The position numbers were made by a program, and so were the translations under genes. Below the pieces are notes generated by a model, which made no database searches, had not been told where the DNA came from, and saw nothing but the letters and a program-made list of their open reading frames with translations. From JBKBXU01 sp046313675 (lineage in GTDB: Bacteria; Bacteroidota; Bacteroidia; Cytophagales; Cytophagaceae), in assembly GCA_046313675.1 (NCBI GenBank), contig JBKBXU010000095.1, positions 1 through 14,080 of the forward strand: 14,080 nt of DNA, in the 5' to 3' direction. Position 1 is the first letter of the stretch. The number at the start of each line of letters is the position of its first letter. Shown piece by piece: positions 1-8,033 of the stretch.

Positions 1-3000
1 AACCGTTTTGTGGTTGGGCAGAATTATATTGTTGATCAGAACATTCAGAATGTGAATGGAGAAGAAGTTACCTGGTATCTTTTCAGAATACCTATTCGTG
101 AACCGGATGCATCGGTAGGACGCATCAGTGGTTTTAAGTCCATTCGATTTATGAGAATGTACGTGACAGGTTTTGAAAAGCCTGTTGTCTTGCGTTTGGT
201 TCGTTTTCAAATGGTGGCCAATCAGTGGCGTGTCTACCAGCATGACGATGTTAACGATCCGGATTTTACCCTTGTGTCAGAGCCGGGTGCCGGGGATTTT
301 ACGGTATCTACGGTTAATATTGAGCAACATGGACAACCTTCAGAAGTAAGGTCCCCATACACGCTGCCTCCAGGCTTTCAAAGAGATATTGATGCTACGT
401 CTCAGATACAGCGTCAATTGAATGAGCAATCGCTAAGCCTGTGCGCAGAGCGACTTCCTGACGGTAAATCCAGGGCGGTTTATAAAAACGTGAACATGGA
501 TTTTGTTAACTACCGACGCCTGAAGATGTTCATTGCTGCGCATACCGAAGATGCTCTTCAGGACAGAGATATGGAAGCTTTTATTCGTATAGGAACCGAC
601 TTTGTTGATAATTACTATGAAATATCTATTCCTCTTCATTTTACGAATATTGGAGCAAGACACCCTGAAGAGGTTTGGCGTGCAGAAAATGAATTGGATA
701 TTCTTCTTGAGGATTTGGTGGATGTGAAAGTGAACCGCGACCTTGCCGGAATGGGTTTTGCGCAAACCTATTCAGAATTTCGGGGTGACAGACGTATTAC
801 CGTCAGGGGACGGCCTGATATGAGTGCAGTTCAAACCGTCATGCTTGGTGTGAAAAATCCATATCAGGAGGGTGCTTCCCGTGAGCCAAGGTCTACCTGT
901 GTATGGTTTAATGAATTGCGATTGGCGGAGTTCGTAAACAATGCCGGTTGGGCTGCAACGGCTTTATTAAATACCAAGCTTGCCGATGTAGCAAACATTA
1001 CTTCTTCTGTTCGCTATGTAACTGCAGGTTTTGGTTCTTTGGATCAGCGGGTTTCGGAACGGCAAAGAGATAATACGCTTGAATATGGAGTTGCCGCCAA
1101 TGTAAGTCTTGATAAGCTTCTTCCTCAAAAAGTGGGACTGAAGCTTCCGTTTTATGCCAGCCATGATAAAATGACGATCTCTCCTCAATACAATCCCTTG
1201 GATCCGGATGTGCCCTTAAATAAATCATTGAATTCCATTCCGGACTCACTCCGAAATTTTTACAGGGATTTTGTATTGGATCAGACGACCCGAAACGCCT
1301 GGAATTTTACCAATATTCAAAAAGTAAAAACCAATCCGGATGCTAAAAGTCGGATTTATGACGTAGAAAATCTTGCACTTTCTTTTGGCGTGAGTAAAAC
1401 TACCCGGACTAATATTGATATAAAAGAATATGAATTTAAGCATCAGCGGTTTTCACTTGCCTATAATTATAGTTTAACGCCCAAAGTGTATGAGCCATTT
1501 AAGAAAGTAGGATTTCTTAAGTCTCCGTACTTGAAACTTATTAAAGATTTTAATTTCAGTTTGTTACCTAGTCGTATTTCCGTACGAGGCGATTTGGACA
1601 GGCGTATTATTAAAACACAATTCTATGAAGGCAATCCTCTGGATGGCTTTGTAATGGATCCGTTTTATGAAAAAGCTTTTGTGTTTAACAGGACGTATGC
1701 AGTAAACTGGAACCTTGCCAAAAGCCTTTCCATTGATTATACATCCAATGCAATGGCATTGATTGATGAACCACATGGAGATCCGGACTCTGTGGGGTAT
1801 AACCAAGCCTTATGGGATCAGATAAAAACCGGAGGACGTATGAAGGATTTTAATCAGATGGTAGCTGCGAATTATAAGGTGCCTTTTGATAAGTTTCCTC
1901 TTACAGATTGGTTGGGCGCTGATGTTCGATATTCCGGGGGGTATCGTTGGACAGCCGGAGCCTTGAGCATTGCTGATACATTAGGCCATATGGCATCAAA
2001 TACACGTGAACGCTCGGTTAATGGGCGTATTAATATGGACAAGCTGTATAGTAAGAATAAGTTTTTAAAGGAAATAAATAAGCCAACCCCGGTTCGAAAG
2101 CCGAATGCCATGCCATCTAAGGCGGATACGTTAGAAAAGAAAAAGGAGCACAAAGCATTAAAGGCGGGTATACGCTCATTGATGAGTGTTAAAACTGTTA
2201 ATTTTACGTATTCAATAAACGAAGGTATGATTTTGCCCGGGTATATGTATACCCCGGATTTCTTTGGCGTAAGTTCCCTGAGTCCCGAATATATGCGTAT
2301 GATTCCGTTTATTCTTGGAGCGCAGGATCCGGCCATACGACAGATAGCTTCCGATAATGAATGGCTGACCCGAAGCAGGGCTTTAAATACGACTTTCAGT
2401 CAAACTAATGCTAAAAATTTTACAGCAAGAACAGCCCTGGAACCCATTAAAGATTTAAAGATTAATCTGGATGCTAAAATGACAAAAATGTCAAATTATC
2501 AGGAATTCTACAGGTATGGGGTAGATTCATTGACGGGGGCACAGGGTTATCAGACAGAAAACCCCTTCAGAAATGGTAGCTTTACATCATCATTTATTGC
2601 TATTAAAACATCCTTTAGAGGAAATAATGGAGATGAAACGTTCAGGCAACTGGAACAAAACCGGGCTATTGTTCGGGCAAGGCTTAACAGGGAACGAGGT
2701 TTGGGCGAAGGTGACGAAAGGTATGGAATTAACTCTCAGGATGTTTTAATACCGGCTTTTCTGGCTGCCTATTCGGGAGAAAGCGCAGCGACTGCCAGAA
2801 CAAATCCCATACGGATTCCGCTTCCGAACTGGCGGATAGATTATAACGGCTTAACAAAAATTGAGAAACTGAAAAAAATATTTCCGAGCTTTACCGTATC
2901 TCATGGATACCAATGTATGTACAATGTTTCTAATTATACCTCATCCCTTTCTTATGGGGGTGATTTTATCCGTCCTGACGGAGGCCTGGAGGATGTTAGC

Positions 3001-3543
3001 CGGAACTGGGAGTTGGGCCTTAATGAGGACAACCGCTTTATACCTGTATATGTGGTGGATCAGATCTCTCTGGCGGAACGTTTTGCTCCCTTGATCGGGA
3101 TTAATTTCAGAACAAAGAGTAAAATAACCTGCAAACTGGATTATACCAAAGACAGAACTCTTACCTTGAACATGTCCAACAGTCAGGTTACGGAGCTACG
3201 GAATGAAGGGATTATTTTTGGTTTGGGATATGCCAAATCGGGCATTAAACTTCCTATACCTATGGATGGTAACCCTTATACCATTCTTAAAAATGAACTT
3301 ACCCTGAGAATGGACCTGGCCGTTCGGAATGGAATTACTATCCAGCGTAAGCTTGATGAGCAAAATACCATTACCGCCGGTAATATAAACTGGCAGATCA
3401 GGCCAACCATTAATTATTTGATAAATCAAAGGCTTACACTGCAGCTTTACTTTGAACGAAGCATCAATGAGCCTCTTATTTCCAGCTCATTTAAGCGTTC
3501 TACCACGGCCTTTGGAATTCAGCTAAGATTTACCTTATCTTAA
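1..3543 (+). CDS. sprA: Type IX secretion translocon SprA (C-terminal half, 5' truncated by window)
   Basis: The reading frame is open from the first base, so the gene begins upstream; 1180 residues are visible, against about 2300-2500 for a full SprA. SprA is the giant outer-membrane beta-barrel through which the type IX secretion system exports adhesins and enzymes, and it is needed for gliding in Bacteroidota. What I see is a long protein with alternating amphipathic beta-strand segments rich in aromatic residues, a family-typical C-terminus (LQLYFERSINEP followed by SSSFKRSTTAFG and ending in RLRFTLS-like QLRFTLS) and no internal stop or frameshift. The final phenylalanine-containing strand is what outer-membrane barrel insertion expects. 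The short minus-strand ORFs lying over it look like shadows. The following gcvH and vanZ-like genes are, from general knowledge, common neighbours of sprA in this phylum. The identity is firm; domain limits are not resolvable by eye. Confidence 0.93.
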   Translation, partial: NRFVVGQNYIVDQNIQNVNGEEVTWYLFRIPIREPDASVGRISGFKSIRFMRMYVTGFEKPVVLRLVRFQMVANQWRVYQHDDVNDPDFTLVSEPGAGDFTVSTVNIEQHGQPSEVRSPYTLPPGFQRDIDATSQIQRQLNEQSLSLCAERLPDGKSRAVYKNVNMDFVNYRRLKMFIAAHTEDALQDRDMEAFIRIGTDFVDNYYEISIPLHFTNIGARHPEEVWRAENELDILLEDLVDVKVNRDLAGMGFAQTYSEFRGDRRITVRGRPDMSAVQTVMLGVKNPYQEGASREPRSTCVWFNELRLAEFVNNAGWAATALLNTKLADVANITSSVRYVTAGFGSLDQRVSERQRDNTLEYGVAANVSLDKLLPQKVGLKLPFYASHDKMTISPQYNPLDPDVPLNKSLNSIPDSLRNFYRDFVLDQTTRNAWNFTNIQKVKTNPDAKSRIYDVENLALSFGVSKTTRTNIDIKEYEFKHQRFSLAYNYSLTPKVYEPFKKVGFLKSPYLKLIKDFNFSLLPSRISVRGDLDRRIIKTQFYEGNPLDGFVMDPFYEKAFVFNRTYAVNWNLAKSLSIDYTSNAMALIDEPHGDPDSVGYNQALWDQIKTGGRMKDFNQMVAANYKVPFDKFPLTDWLGADVRYSGGYRWTAGALSIADTLGHMASNTRERSVNGRINMDKLYSKNKFLKEINKPTPVRKPNAMPSKADTLEKKKEHKALKAGIRSLMSVKTVNFTYSINEGMILPGYMYTPDFFGVSSLSPEYMRMIPFILGAQDPAIRQIASDNEWLTRSRALNTTFSQTNAKNFTARTALEPIKDLKINLDAKMTKMSNYQEFYRYGVDSLTGAQGYQTENPFRNGSFTSSFIAIKTSFRGNNGDETFRQLEQNRAIVRARLNRERGLGEGDERYGINSQDVLIPAFLAAYSGESAATARTNPIRIPLPNWRIDYNGLTKIEKLKKIFPSFTVSHGYQCMYNVSNYTSSLSYGGDFIRPDGGLEDVSRNWELGLNEDNRFIPVYVVDQISLAERFAPLIGINFRTKSKITCKLDYTKDRTLTLNMSNSQVTELRNEGIIFGLGYAKSGIKLPIPMDGNPYTILKNELTLRMDLAVRNGITIQRKLDEQNTITAGNINWQIRPTINYLINQRLTLQLYFERSINEPLISSSFKRSTTAFGIQLRFTLS

Positions 3544-3576
3544 TTGAGTATTTAATTAAAAAATGTGATAATTTTG
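3544..3576 (+). promoter_or_regulatory. Candidate Bacteroidota-type promoter of the gcvH operon
   Basis: A TTG at 3544-3546, directly after the sprA stop codon, is followed after 22 bases by TAATTTTG (3569-3576), a perfect match to the TAnnTTTG -7 box of the Bacteroidota primary sigma factor. The spacing is slightly longer than the usual 19-21. Transcription would start near 3581, giving a leader of about 45 bases before gcvH. There is no terminator after sprA, so read-through is also possible. Confidence 0.45.
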
Positions 3577-3626
3577 GAAACCTTTCCGGGTAAATAATCA
3601 ATATTAAATTTTTAACAAAAGCTTTT

Positions 3627-4007
3627 ATGAATTTTCCTGAAAATTTAAAGTACACAGAAGAACACGAGTGGATCAGGCTTGAAGGCGATGCAGCCTATAT
3701 TGGTATCACTGATTTTGCACAAAGCGAATTAGGGGACATTGTTTATCTGGATATTGATTCTGTGGGTAAAACGGTAGATGCAGGAGCTGTTTTTGGTACC
3801 GTAGAAGCGGTTAAAACTGTTTCAGATCTTTTTATGCCCATCACATCCGAAGTTCTTGAAGTAAATCCGGAATTAGATGCCAGTCCTGAATTGGTTAATT
3901 CTGATCCTTATGGTAAAGGGTGGATTATAAAAATAAAAATTCAGGATCAGTCATCGCTTGACGGACTTTTAGATGCAGAATCTTATAAGCAGGTAATAGG
4001 GCAGTAA
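3627..4007 (+). CDS. gcvH: Glycine cleavage system H protein
   Basis: This 126-residue protein is the lipoyl carrier of the glycine cleavage system. It shuttles the aminomethyl group between the P, T and L proteins in the cytoplasm. It has the usual length and opens with the family signature YTEEHEWI (residues 9-16). The lipoylation loop GTVEAVKTVSDL puts the lipoyl lysine at K63, and the glycine/proline-rich C-terminal half (NSDPYGKGWI) is typical. The ATG at 3627 is the natural start; no clear Shine-Dalgarno sequence is visible, as is normal in Bacteroidota. The partners gcvP and gcvT are not in the window, so gcvH is here detached from them. Its stop overlaps the next start by one base (TAATG), indicating co-transcription and coupled translation with the VanZ-like gene. 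Confidence 0.97.
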   Translation: MNFPENLKYTEEHEWIRLEGDAAYIGITDFAQSELGDIVYLDIDSVGKTVDAGAVFGTVEAVKTVSDLFMPITSEVLEVNPELDASPELVNSDPYGKGWIIKIKIQDQSSLDGLLDAESYKQVIGQ

Positions 4008-4393
4008 TGTTCCTTCGTTACAATGCATTTGCAATAGCCTGGGCAATATTGATTGTCTTTCTGACGCTTTTTCCAGGTAAAGAGATGCCGGAAATGACCA
4101 TATGGGACATGGTAAGTTTTGATAAATTTGCTCATATGTTCGTTTTTGCAATATTTACCCTTCTGATGATTGTTGGGTTTAGTAAGCAATACACCTATGC
4201 CGTGCTAAAACGTCATCCGGTTCGTTCCGCTTTGCTAGTCTCAATCTTCCTCGGAGGAGTAATTGAAATTGCCCAAAGCATAATTCCAGGCCGGGGTTTT
4301 GACTATCTGGATTTTGTAGCTGACGCATTGGGAAGTTTATTGGGATATGTTGCTTTTTACTTCATTTATCAATTTAGAATCTCAAAAAAATAA
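4007..4393 (+). CDS. VanZ-like family membrane protein
   Basis: This small integral membrane protein of 128 residues has four predicted helices at about residues 5-22, 41-58, 72-93 and 102-123. It carries the VanZ-like signature: DKFAH at 39-43 at the start of helix 2, GGVIEIAQ in helix 3, then an arginine and the FDYLDFVADALGS stretch leading into the last helix. VanZ itself gives low-level teicoplanin resistance, but most chromosomal VanZ-like proteins have no known role and no resistance function should be inferred here. The gene overlaps gcvH and the following peptidase gene by one base each, so the three almost certainly form one transcript. The position next to sprA and gcvH recurs in Bacteroidota, which hints at an envelope role; that is inference. 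Confidence 0.85.
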   Translation: MFLRYNAFAIAWAILIVFLTLFPGKEMPEMTIWDMVSFDKFAHMFVFAIFTLLMIVGFSKQYTYAVLKRHPVRSALLVSIFLGGVIEIAQSIIPGRGFDYLDFVADALGSLLGYVAFYFIYQFRISKK

Positions 4394-5676
4394 TGCGAGT
4401 AAAGCTTTTACTTCTTCTGTTTTTAACCTCTCCGGCTTTTTTGGATGTCGTTGCACAGGACATGGGTCGTGTCAGAGCTTTTATTGACACCTTAGCTGCT
4501 CCAGGAATGCATGGGAGAGGATATGAGTTTCAGGGAGATAAAATTGCAGCAACCTATATCAAAGACAGGTTCGAGGAATTTGGTGTTAAAAGCTTTAAAA
4601 AAGGATATTTTCAGAAATTTACCATAGACATCAATACATTTCCAGGGAAATTGGAGCTGAAGACCAATCAGGGTAAATTGGTTCCCGGGAAAGATTATCT
4701 GGTGAAGCCATTTTCGGGTAGCGGGAAGGGTAGTGGGAGGATTCAATTTCTTGACAGTCTTATTTTCAGTGATATGGAAAGGCTGCAAGCTTTTTTAAAG
4801 CAGAATTATAAAAGAAAAGTTTTTGTGTACAATGCCTCTCACTATCAAAAAATGGTGGAGAATCCTTTGATCATAAATAAAATACATGAATCAAAAGCGG
4901 TGGTAGAATTGGAAGACAGACGGTTGATTATGAGTATGTCTTCCCAGCAATATAGTAAACCGTTCTTTCAGGTTAAAAAAGGGGTATTCGATCCGGAATC
5001 CCGAAGGGCAAAATTTAAAGTTGAAGCCGAATTAAAAAAAGGGTATGAAACACAAAATGTGCTTGGTTACATACCAGGTACAGTCAATCCTGATTCTTTT
5101 GTAGTTGTGACCGCTCATTATGACCACCTTGGCAGAATGGGAAAAGAGACCTTCTTTCCAGGCGCTAATGATAATGCCAGTGGGGTTTCTATGCTTTTGG
5201 AATTGGCCCACCATTATTCTCAACCTGAAAATGCTCCTGAATACACCATGGTATTTATGGCCTTTAGTGCAGAAGAAGTGGGTTTGTTGGGGTCAAAATT
5301 TTATACTGAAAATCCCCTGTTTCCGTTAAAACGTGTTCGTTTTTTGATAAACCTCGACTTGTTGGGTACCGGTGATGAGGGAATGATGGTAGTGAATGGA
5401 AAAGTTTTTACAAAAGAATTTGATTTGTTAACGAGCCTTAACGAAGAAAAAGAATTACTGCCAGTGATAAAAAGCCGTGGTGAGGCAGCAAATTCTGACC
5501 ATTATTTTTTCTATCTAAAAAAGGTGCCTTGTTTCTTCTTATATACCCTTGGCGGTATTGATGCCTACCACGATGTTTTTGATAAGCCTGAAACCTTGCC
5601 ATTGACCAAATTTTCAGAAGTCTTTGATCTGATCACATATTTTATTCGAGATGTAAAGTCTCTTCCGATAGATTAA
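4393..5676 (+). CDS. Secreted M28 family zinc aminopeptidase
   Basis: This 427-residue exported metallopeptidase of family M28 has a two-zinc site and should remove N-terminal residues from peptides in the periplasm or outside the cell. Residues 1-22 form a Sec signal peptide (MRVK, a hydrophobic run, then VVAQ with likely cleavage after A21). The catalytic domain occupies about residues 220-420. The expected ligands are all present: H242 in AHYDH, the bridging D260 in NDNASG, the catalytic base and ligand pair E294-E295 in FSAEEVG, D322 in NLDLLG and H393 in AYHDVF. The region from about 25 to 215 is a family-variable N-terminal domain; no PA insert is obvious. There is no C-terminal type IX sorting domain, so it is probably periplasmic or exported by another route. 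It is the last gene of the gcvH operon, starting one base inside the VanZ-like stop. The exact substrate is unknown. Confidence 0.88.
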   Translation: MRVKLLLLLFLTSPAFLDVVAQDMGRVRAFIDTLAAPGMHGRGYEFQGDKIAATYIKDRFEEFGVKSFKKGYFQKFTIDINTFPGKLELKTNQGKLVPGKDYLVKPFSGSGKGSGRIQFLDSLIFSDMERLQAFLKQNYKRKVFVYNASHYQKMVENPLIINKIHESKAVVELEDRRLIMSMSSQQYSKPFFQVKKGVFDPESRRAKFKVEAELKKGYETQNVLGYIPGTVNPDSFVVVTAHYDHLGRMGKETFFPGANDNASGVSMLLELAHHYSQPENAPEYTMVFMAFSAEEVGLLGSKFYTENPLFPLKRVRFLINLDLLGTGDEGMMVVNGKVFTKEFDLLTSLNEEKELLPVIKSRGEAANSDHYFFYLKKVPCFFLYTLGGIDAYHDVFDKPETLPLTKFSEVFDLITYFIRDVKSLPID

Positions 5677-5790
5677 TTCTCGTAATTTTTATTGCCTAGT
5701 AAATTCACTTTCAGCCGCCTTGCTCACAATGTGGATTAAGCACACTGAGGTGTTTATGCTGTTTTATGGGTTGATTTATTGTGCTTTTTG

Positions 5791-5823
5791 TTGCTAAATG
5801 ATGGGGTCTATTGTATAATTTAG
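5791..5823 (+). promoter_or_regulatory. Possible hsp20 promoter
   Basis: The 261-base gap upstream of hsp20 contains a TTG at 5791-5793 and, 22 bases on, TAATTTAG (5816-5823), one mismatch from TAnnTTTG; the overlapping TATAATTT begins at 5814. Transcription from about 5828 would give a leader of about 120 bases that contains the anti-SD segment described separately. The match is imperfect and the region has other AT-rich candidates, so this is tentative. No heat-shock repressor site such as CIRCE is visible. Confidence 0.3.
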
Positions 5824-5895
5824 AATAATGGTTTTACGACAAAATGTCTTGTTTAGATTGTTTGTTATGTCATTATGACTTTTTTTTAGACTTTT

Positions 5896-5952
5896 TCTCC
5901 ATTGGAATGATTTTTTCAGGTTTCTATTTTTAAAAAAATGGAGGTAATCATG
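5896..5952 (+). promoter_or_regulatory. Candidate RNA thermometer: SD-sequestering hairpin in the hsp20 leader
   Basis: CTCCATT at 5897-5903 is the exact reverse complement of AATGGAG at 5937-5943, which contains most of the GGAGG Shine-Dalgarno sequence of hsp20. A U-G pair (5896 with 5944) extends the helix to cover the SD completely. Inside the loop, T5911-T5915 can pair with A5932-A5936, giving a weak A-U helix next to a 7-base bulge (5904-5910). A moderately stable helix that hides the ribosome site and can melt is the architecture of known small-heat-shock RNA thermometers. The pairing is seen in the sequence; the function is inferred. Confidence 0.4.
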
Positions 5953-6363
5953 AGAAATAATTTTAATGGCTATTTAGGGAAAGATGACAATTCCTTTATC
6001 CACGATTTTATTAGTAATCATTCTGCCGGTCATGTTGTTAACAGCAGTTTTGTTCCATCCGTCGACGTCATAGAAAAAGATAATGCTTTTGAACTTTATC
6101 TGGCATTGCCGGGATGCAGGAAAGAGGATATTTCCTTAAATCTGGAAGAGCGAAAACTTATTGTAACCGGAATCAGGGCAAAAGTTGCCGATGGGCAATA
6201 CAAAGTAAATGAAATAAAGTATGGTAAATTTTCCCGCGGATTTCAACTTCCGGAAATTGCAGATTGCGAAAAAATTACCGCTGAATTTATTGACGGAATT
6301 TTACAAATTAAAGTTTCTAAAGTGCCAGCTAAACGTAATTTCAAAACCGTTGAAATCAAATAA
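5950..6363 (+). CDS. Small heat-shock protein, Hsp20/alpha-crystallin family
   Basis: This 137-residue protein is an ATP-independent holdase that binds unfolding proteins in the cytoplasm. I chose the ATG at 5950 rather than the in-frame ATG at 5938 because GGAGG (5940-5944) sits five bases upstream of 5950 and would lie inside the coding sequence of the longer form. The alpha-crystallin domain covers about residues 35-124, with the conserved ALPG at 52-55, the GKFSRGFQLP strand at 92-101 and the family motif A111-x3-D115-G-I-L118. The C-terminal V-E-I at 134-136 is the I-x-I-type motif that docks between dimers. A long, poorly conserved N-terminal arm precedes the domain. The Shine-Dalgarno sequence is unusually strong for Bacteroidota. 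The next gene encodes a Deg protease, forming a proteostasis pair. Class is firm; substrate range is unknown. Confidence 0.93.
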   Translation: MRNNFNGYLGKDDNSFIHDFISNHSAGHVVNSSFVPSVDVIEKDNAFELYLALPGCRKEDISLNLEERKLIVTGIRAKVADGQYKVNEIKYGKFSRGFQLPEIADCEKITAEFIDGILQIKVSKVPAKRNFKTVEIK

Positions 6364-6422
6364 GGAGGTAATTTTTGGAAACTCTTTTCGTTGGAAATAA
6401 TGTTAATTCACTGAATTTATAA
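6364..6422 (+). other. Orphan Shine-Dalgarno and possible 15-codon mini-ORF after hsp20
   Basis: Directly after the hsp20 stop, GGAGGTAAT (6364-6372) repeats the exact 9-mer that precedes the hsp20 start (5940-5948). A TTG at 6375, six bases past GGAGG, opens a frame of 15 codons (LETLFVGNNVNSLNL) ending in TAA at 6420-6422. That stop falls in the 5' arm of the inverted repeat at 6419-6457. It may be a leader peptide for the downstream Deg gene, the remains of a lost gene, or chance; nothing shows that it is translated. Confidence 0.25.
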
Positions 6423-6471
6423 CTTAATTTCCCAATGAAAGGTTATTCTTAAGTTATCATTCCGTTTTTTT
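6419..6471 (+). terminator. 9-bp inverted repeat with T-run between hsp20 and htrA
   Basis: ATAACTTAA (6419-6427) and TTAAGTTAT (6449-6457) are perfect reverse complements. Inside, TTTC (6428-6431) and GAAA (6437-6440) can form a second small stem next to the first. A run of seven T (6465-6471) begins seven bases after the hairpin. It could be a weak terminator or attenuator separating hsp20 from htrA, or a protein-binding palindrome. The stem has only one G-C pair, so it would be a poor terminator alone. Confidence 0.35.
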
Positions 6472-6511
6472 AGATTTTAAAAAATTGTTTCATATTCAAA
6501 ACACATAGATC

Positions 6512-8011
6512 ATGAATTTTAAGCAAGTTGTCATAGTCGTATTCCTTGCTTCCTTTTTAGGAGGAGGCTTGTCTTTAGCCGGTTATAAGTTACTTGTTGG
6601 GGAAAAAACCTATCACACCATAGAGCACCCTCAGCCTGTACGCTTTTCGAATTATATAGCCGATACCACCATGCTGGTGCCTGAAGGGTTGAATTTTGTT
6701 CAGGCTGCCGAAAAGGCCACTCCTACGGTGGTGCATATAAAAACATTTTTTGAAGCAGGATCAGCAGGTGGTGGTGCAAGAAGCCCATTTGAAGATATGC
6801 TAAGGGATTATTTTGGTGAACAGTATCCCCAGAAGGAACAAAGAGGAGGCAGGGGTGGACAAACTCAGGCCGGGGCAGGCTCCGGAGTAATAATCTCTTC
6901 AGATGGATTCATTGTTACGAACAACCATGTTATTGATCGTTCTGATAAAATCGAAGTAACATTGGATGATAAGAGGGTATATATTGCGGAAGTTATTGGT
7001 ACCGACCCTGCTACAGACCTGGCATTAATAAAGATTAAAGAAGAGGGACTTCCTGTCGCTAAATTTGGCAATTCAGATAATGTTAAAATAGGAGAGTGGG
7101 TGCTTGCAGTAGGAAATCCTTTTAACCTAACTTCAACTGTAACTGCTGGTATTGTTAGTGCCAAATCGAGGAACATTAATATCCTTCGTGACAGGGACAA
7201 CCTGGCTATTGAATCTTTCATCCAGACGGATGCTGCCGTTAATCCGGGTAACAGTGGAGGTGCATTGGTTGATTTGAGAGGAAATCTGATTGGTATAAAT
7301 ACGGCCATTGCTACCCCGACAGGTTCGTTTTCCGGATATTCTTTTGCTGTGCCTGTGGCTTTGGTGCAAAAAGTTACCGAAGATCTAATCAAGTACGGCA
7401 CAGTTCAGAGAGCTTTGCTTGGGGTCTCCATTATGGACATAAATGGACAGTTGGCTAAAGAGAAAAACCTGGAAAACAACAGAGGTGTATATGTTGCTGC
7501 AGTTAATGAAGGCAGCTCTGCTGCCGGAGCAGGAATTAAGGAAGGAGATATCATTACCAGGATTAATGGTGTCGTGGTTAACTCTGCTGCACAGCTTCAG
7601 GAGCGTGTTGCTACCCAACGTCCAGGCGATAAGGTAATGGTGACGTTCCTTAGAAATGGTAAAATAAATGAGGTGAGCTGCATACTTAAAAATAAAATGG
7701 GTGACACAAGTATTGTTAAAAAAGACCTTGCCGTTGTCAAACAATTATTAGGAGCCGAATTAGCGATGCTTTCCGTCGATGAGCTTAAAAAACTTAAGGT
7801 TGAAGGAGGTGCTAAGGTTATTAAAATAGGTCCAGGGAAGCTTCGTGATGCCGGTATTGCTGAAGGTTTTGTTATTACAGCTATTGATAAAGTTAAGGTC
7901 AGGGATCCTCAGGATGTAGCAAAAATTCTGGGAGAAAACCGATCAGGTGGAGTTTTGATTGAGGGAATTTATAGTAATGGGCAAAAAGGTTTCTATGCTA
8001 TAGGTTTTTAA
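6512..8011 (+). CDS. htrA: Periplasmic HtrA/Deg-family serine protease (Do type)
   Basis: This 499-residue envelope quality-control protease degrades or refolds misfolded periplasmic and outer-membrane proteins. A hydrophobic N-terminus (about residues 5-24) gives a signal peptide or membrane anchor. A glycine-rich linker (about 85-118, the LA-loop region) precedes the trypsin-like domain. The catalytic triad is complete: H139 in TNNHVI, D169 in ATDLALIKI and S248 in NPGNSGGALVD. PDZ1 lies at about residues 300-392. A second, weaker PDZ domain lies at about 410-499 and lacks a clear carboxylate-binding loop. Length and two-PDZ layout match DegP/DegQ. It follows hsp20 by 148 bases containing an inverted repeat, so it may be partly co-transcribed with it. 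A strong terminator follows. DegP versus DegQ cannot be decided by eye. Confidence 0.94.
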   Translation: MNFKQVVIVVFLASFLGGGLSLAGYKLLVGEKTYHTIEHPQPVRFSNYIADTTMLVPEGLNFVQAAEKATPTVVHIKTFFEAGSAGGGARSPFEDMLRDYFGEQYPQKEQRGGRGGQTQAGAGSGVIISSDGFIVTNNHVIDRSDKIEVTLDDKRVYIAEVIGTDPATDLALIKIKEEGLPVAKFGNSDNVKIGEWVLAVGNPFNLTSTVTAGIVSAKSRNINILRDRDNLAIESFIQTDAAVNPGNSGGALVDLRGNLIGINTAIATPTGSFSGYSFAVPVALVQKVTEDLIKYGTVQRALLGVSIMDINGQLAKEKNLENNRGVYVAAVNEGSSAAGAGIKEGDIITRINGVVVNSAAQLQERVATQRPGDKVMVTFLRNGKINEVSCILKNKMGDTSIVKKDLAVVKQLLGAELAMLSVDELKKLKVEGGAKVIKIGPGKLRDAGIAEGFVITAIDKVKVRDPQDVAKILGENRSGGVLIEGIYSNGQKGFYAIGF

Positions 8012-8033
8012 ATTCATAAAATAAAACAATAAT

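Noticed and set aside
1872..2336. 154-residue minus-strand open frame inside sprA
   Set aside because: It lies wholly over the intact sprA frame, shows no recognisable domain and has no promoter or start signal; it reads as a shadow of sprA codons.
4007..4393. Glycopeptide resistance gene vanZ
   Set aside because: The VanZ fold is widespread in chromosomal proteins of unknown role; no other van gene is present and the context is a housekeeping operon.
5838..5848. Short palindrome GACA-AAA-TGTC upstream of hsp20
   Set aside because: Four-base arms are expected by chance in a region of this size and match no operator I know.
6865..7401. 178-residue minus-strand open frame inside htrA
   Set aside because: It overlaps the catalytic domain of htrA, whose triad is intact, and its composition looks like the antisense of protease codons.
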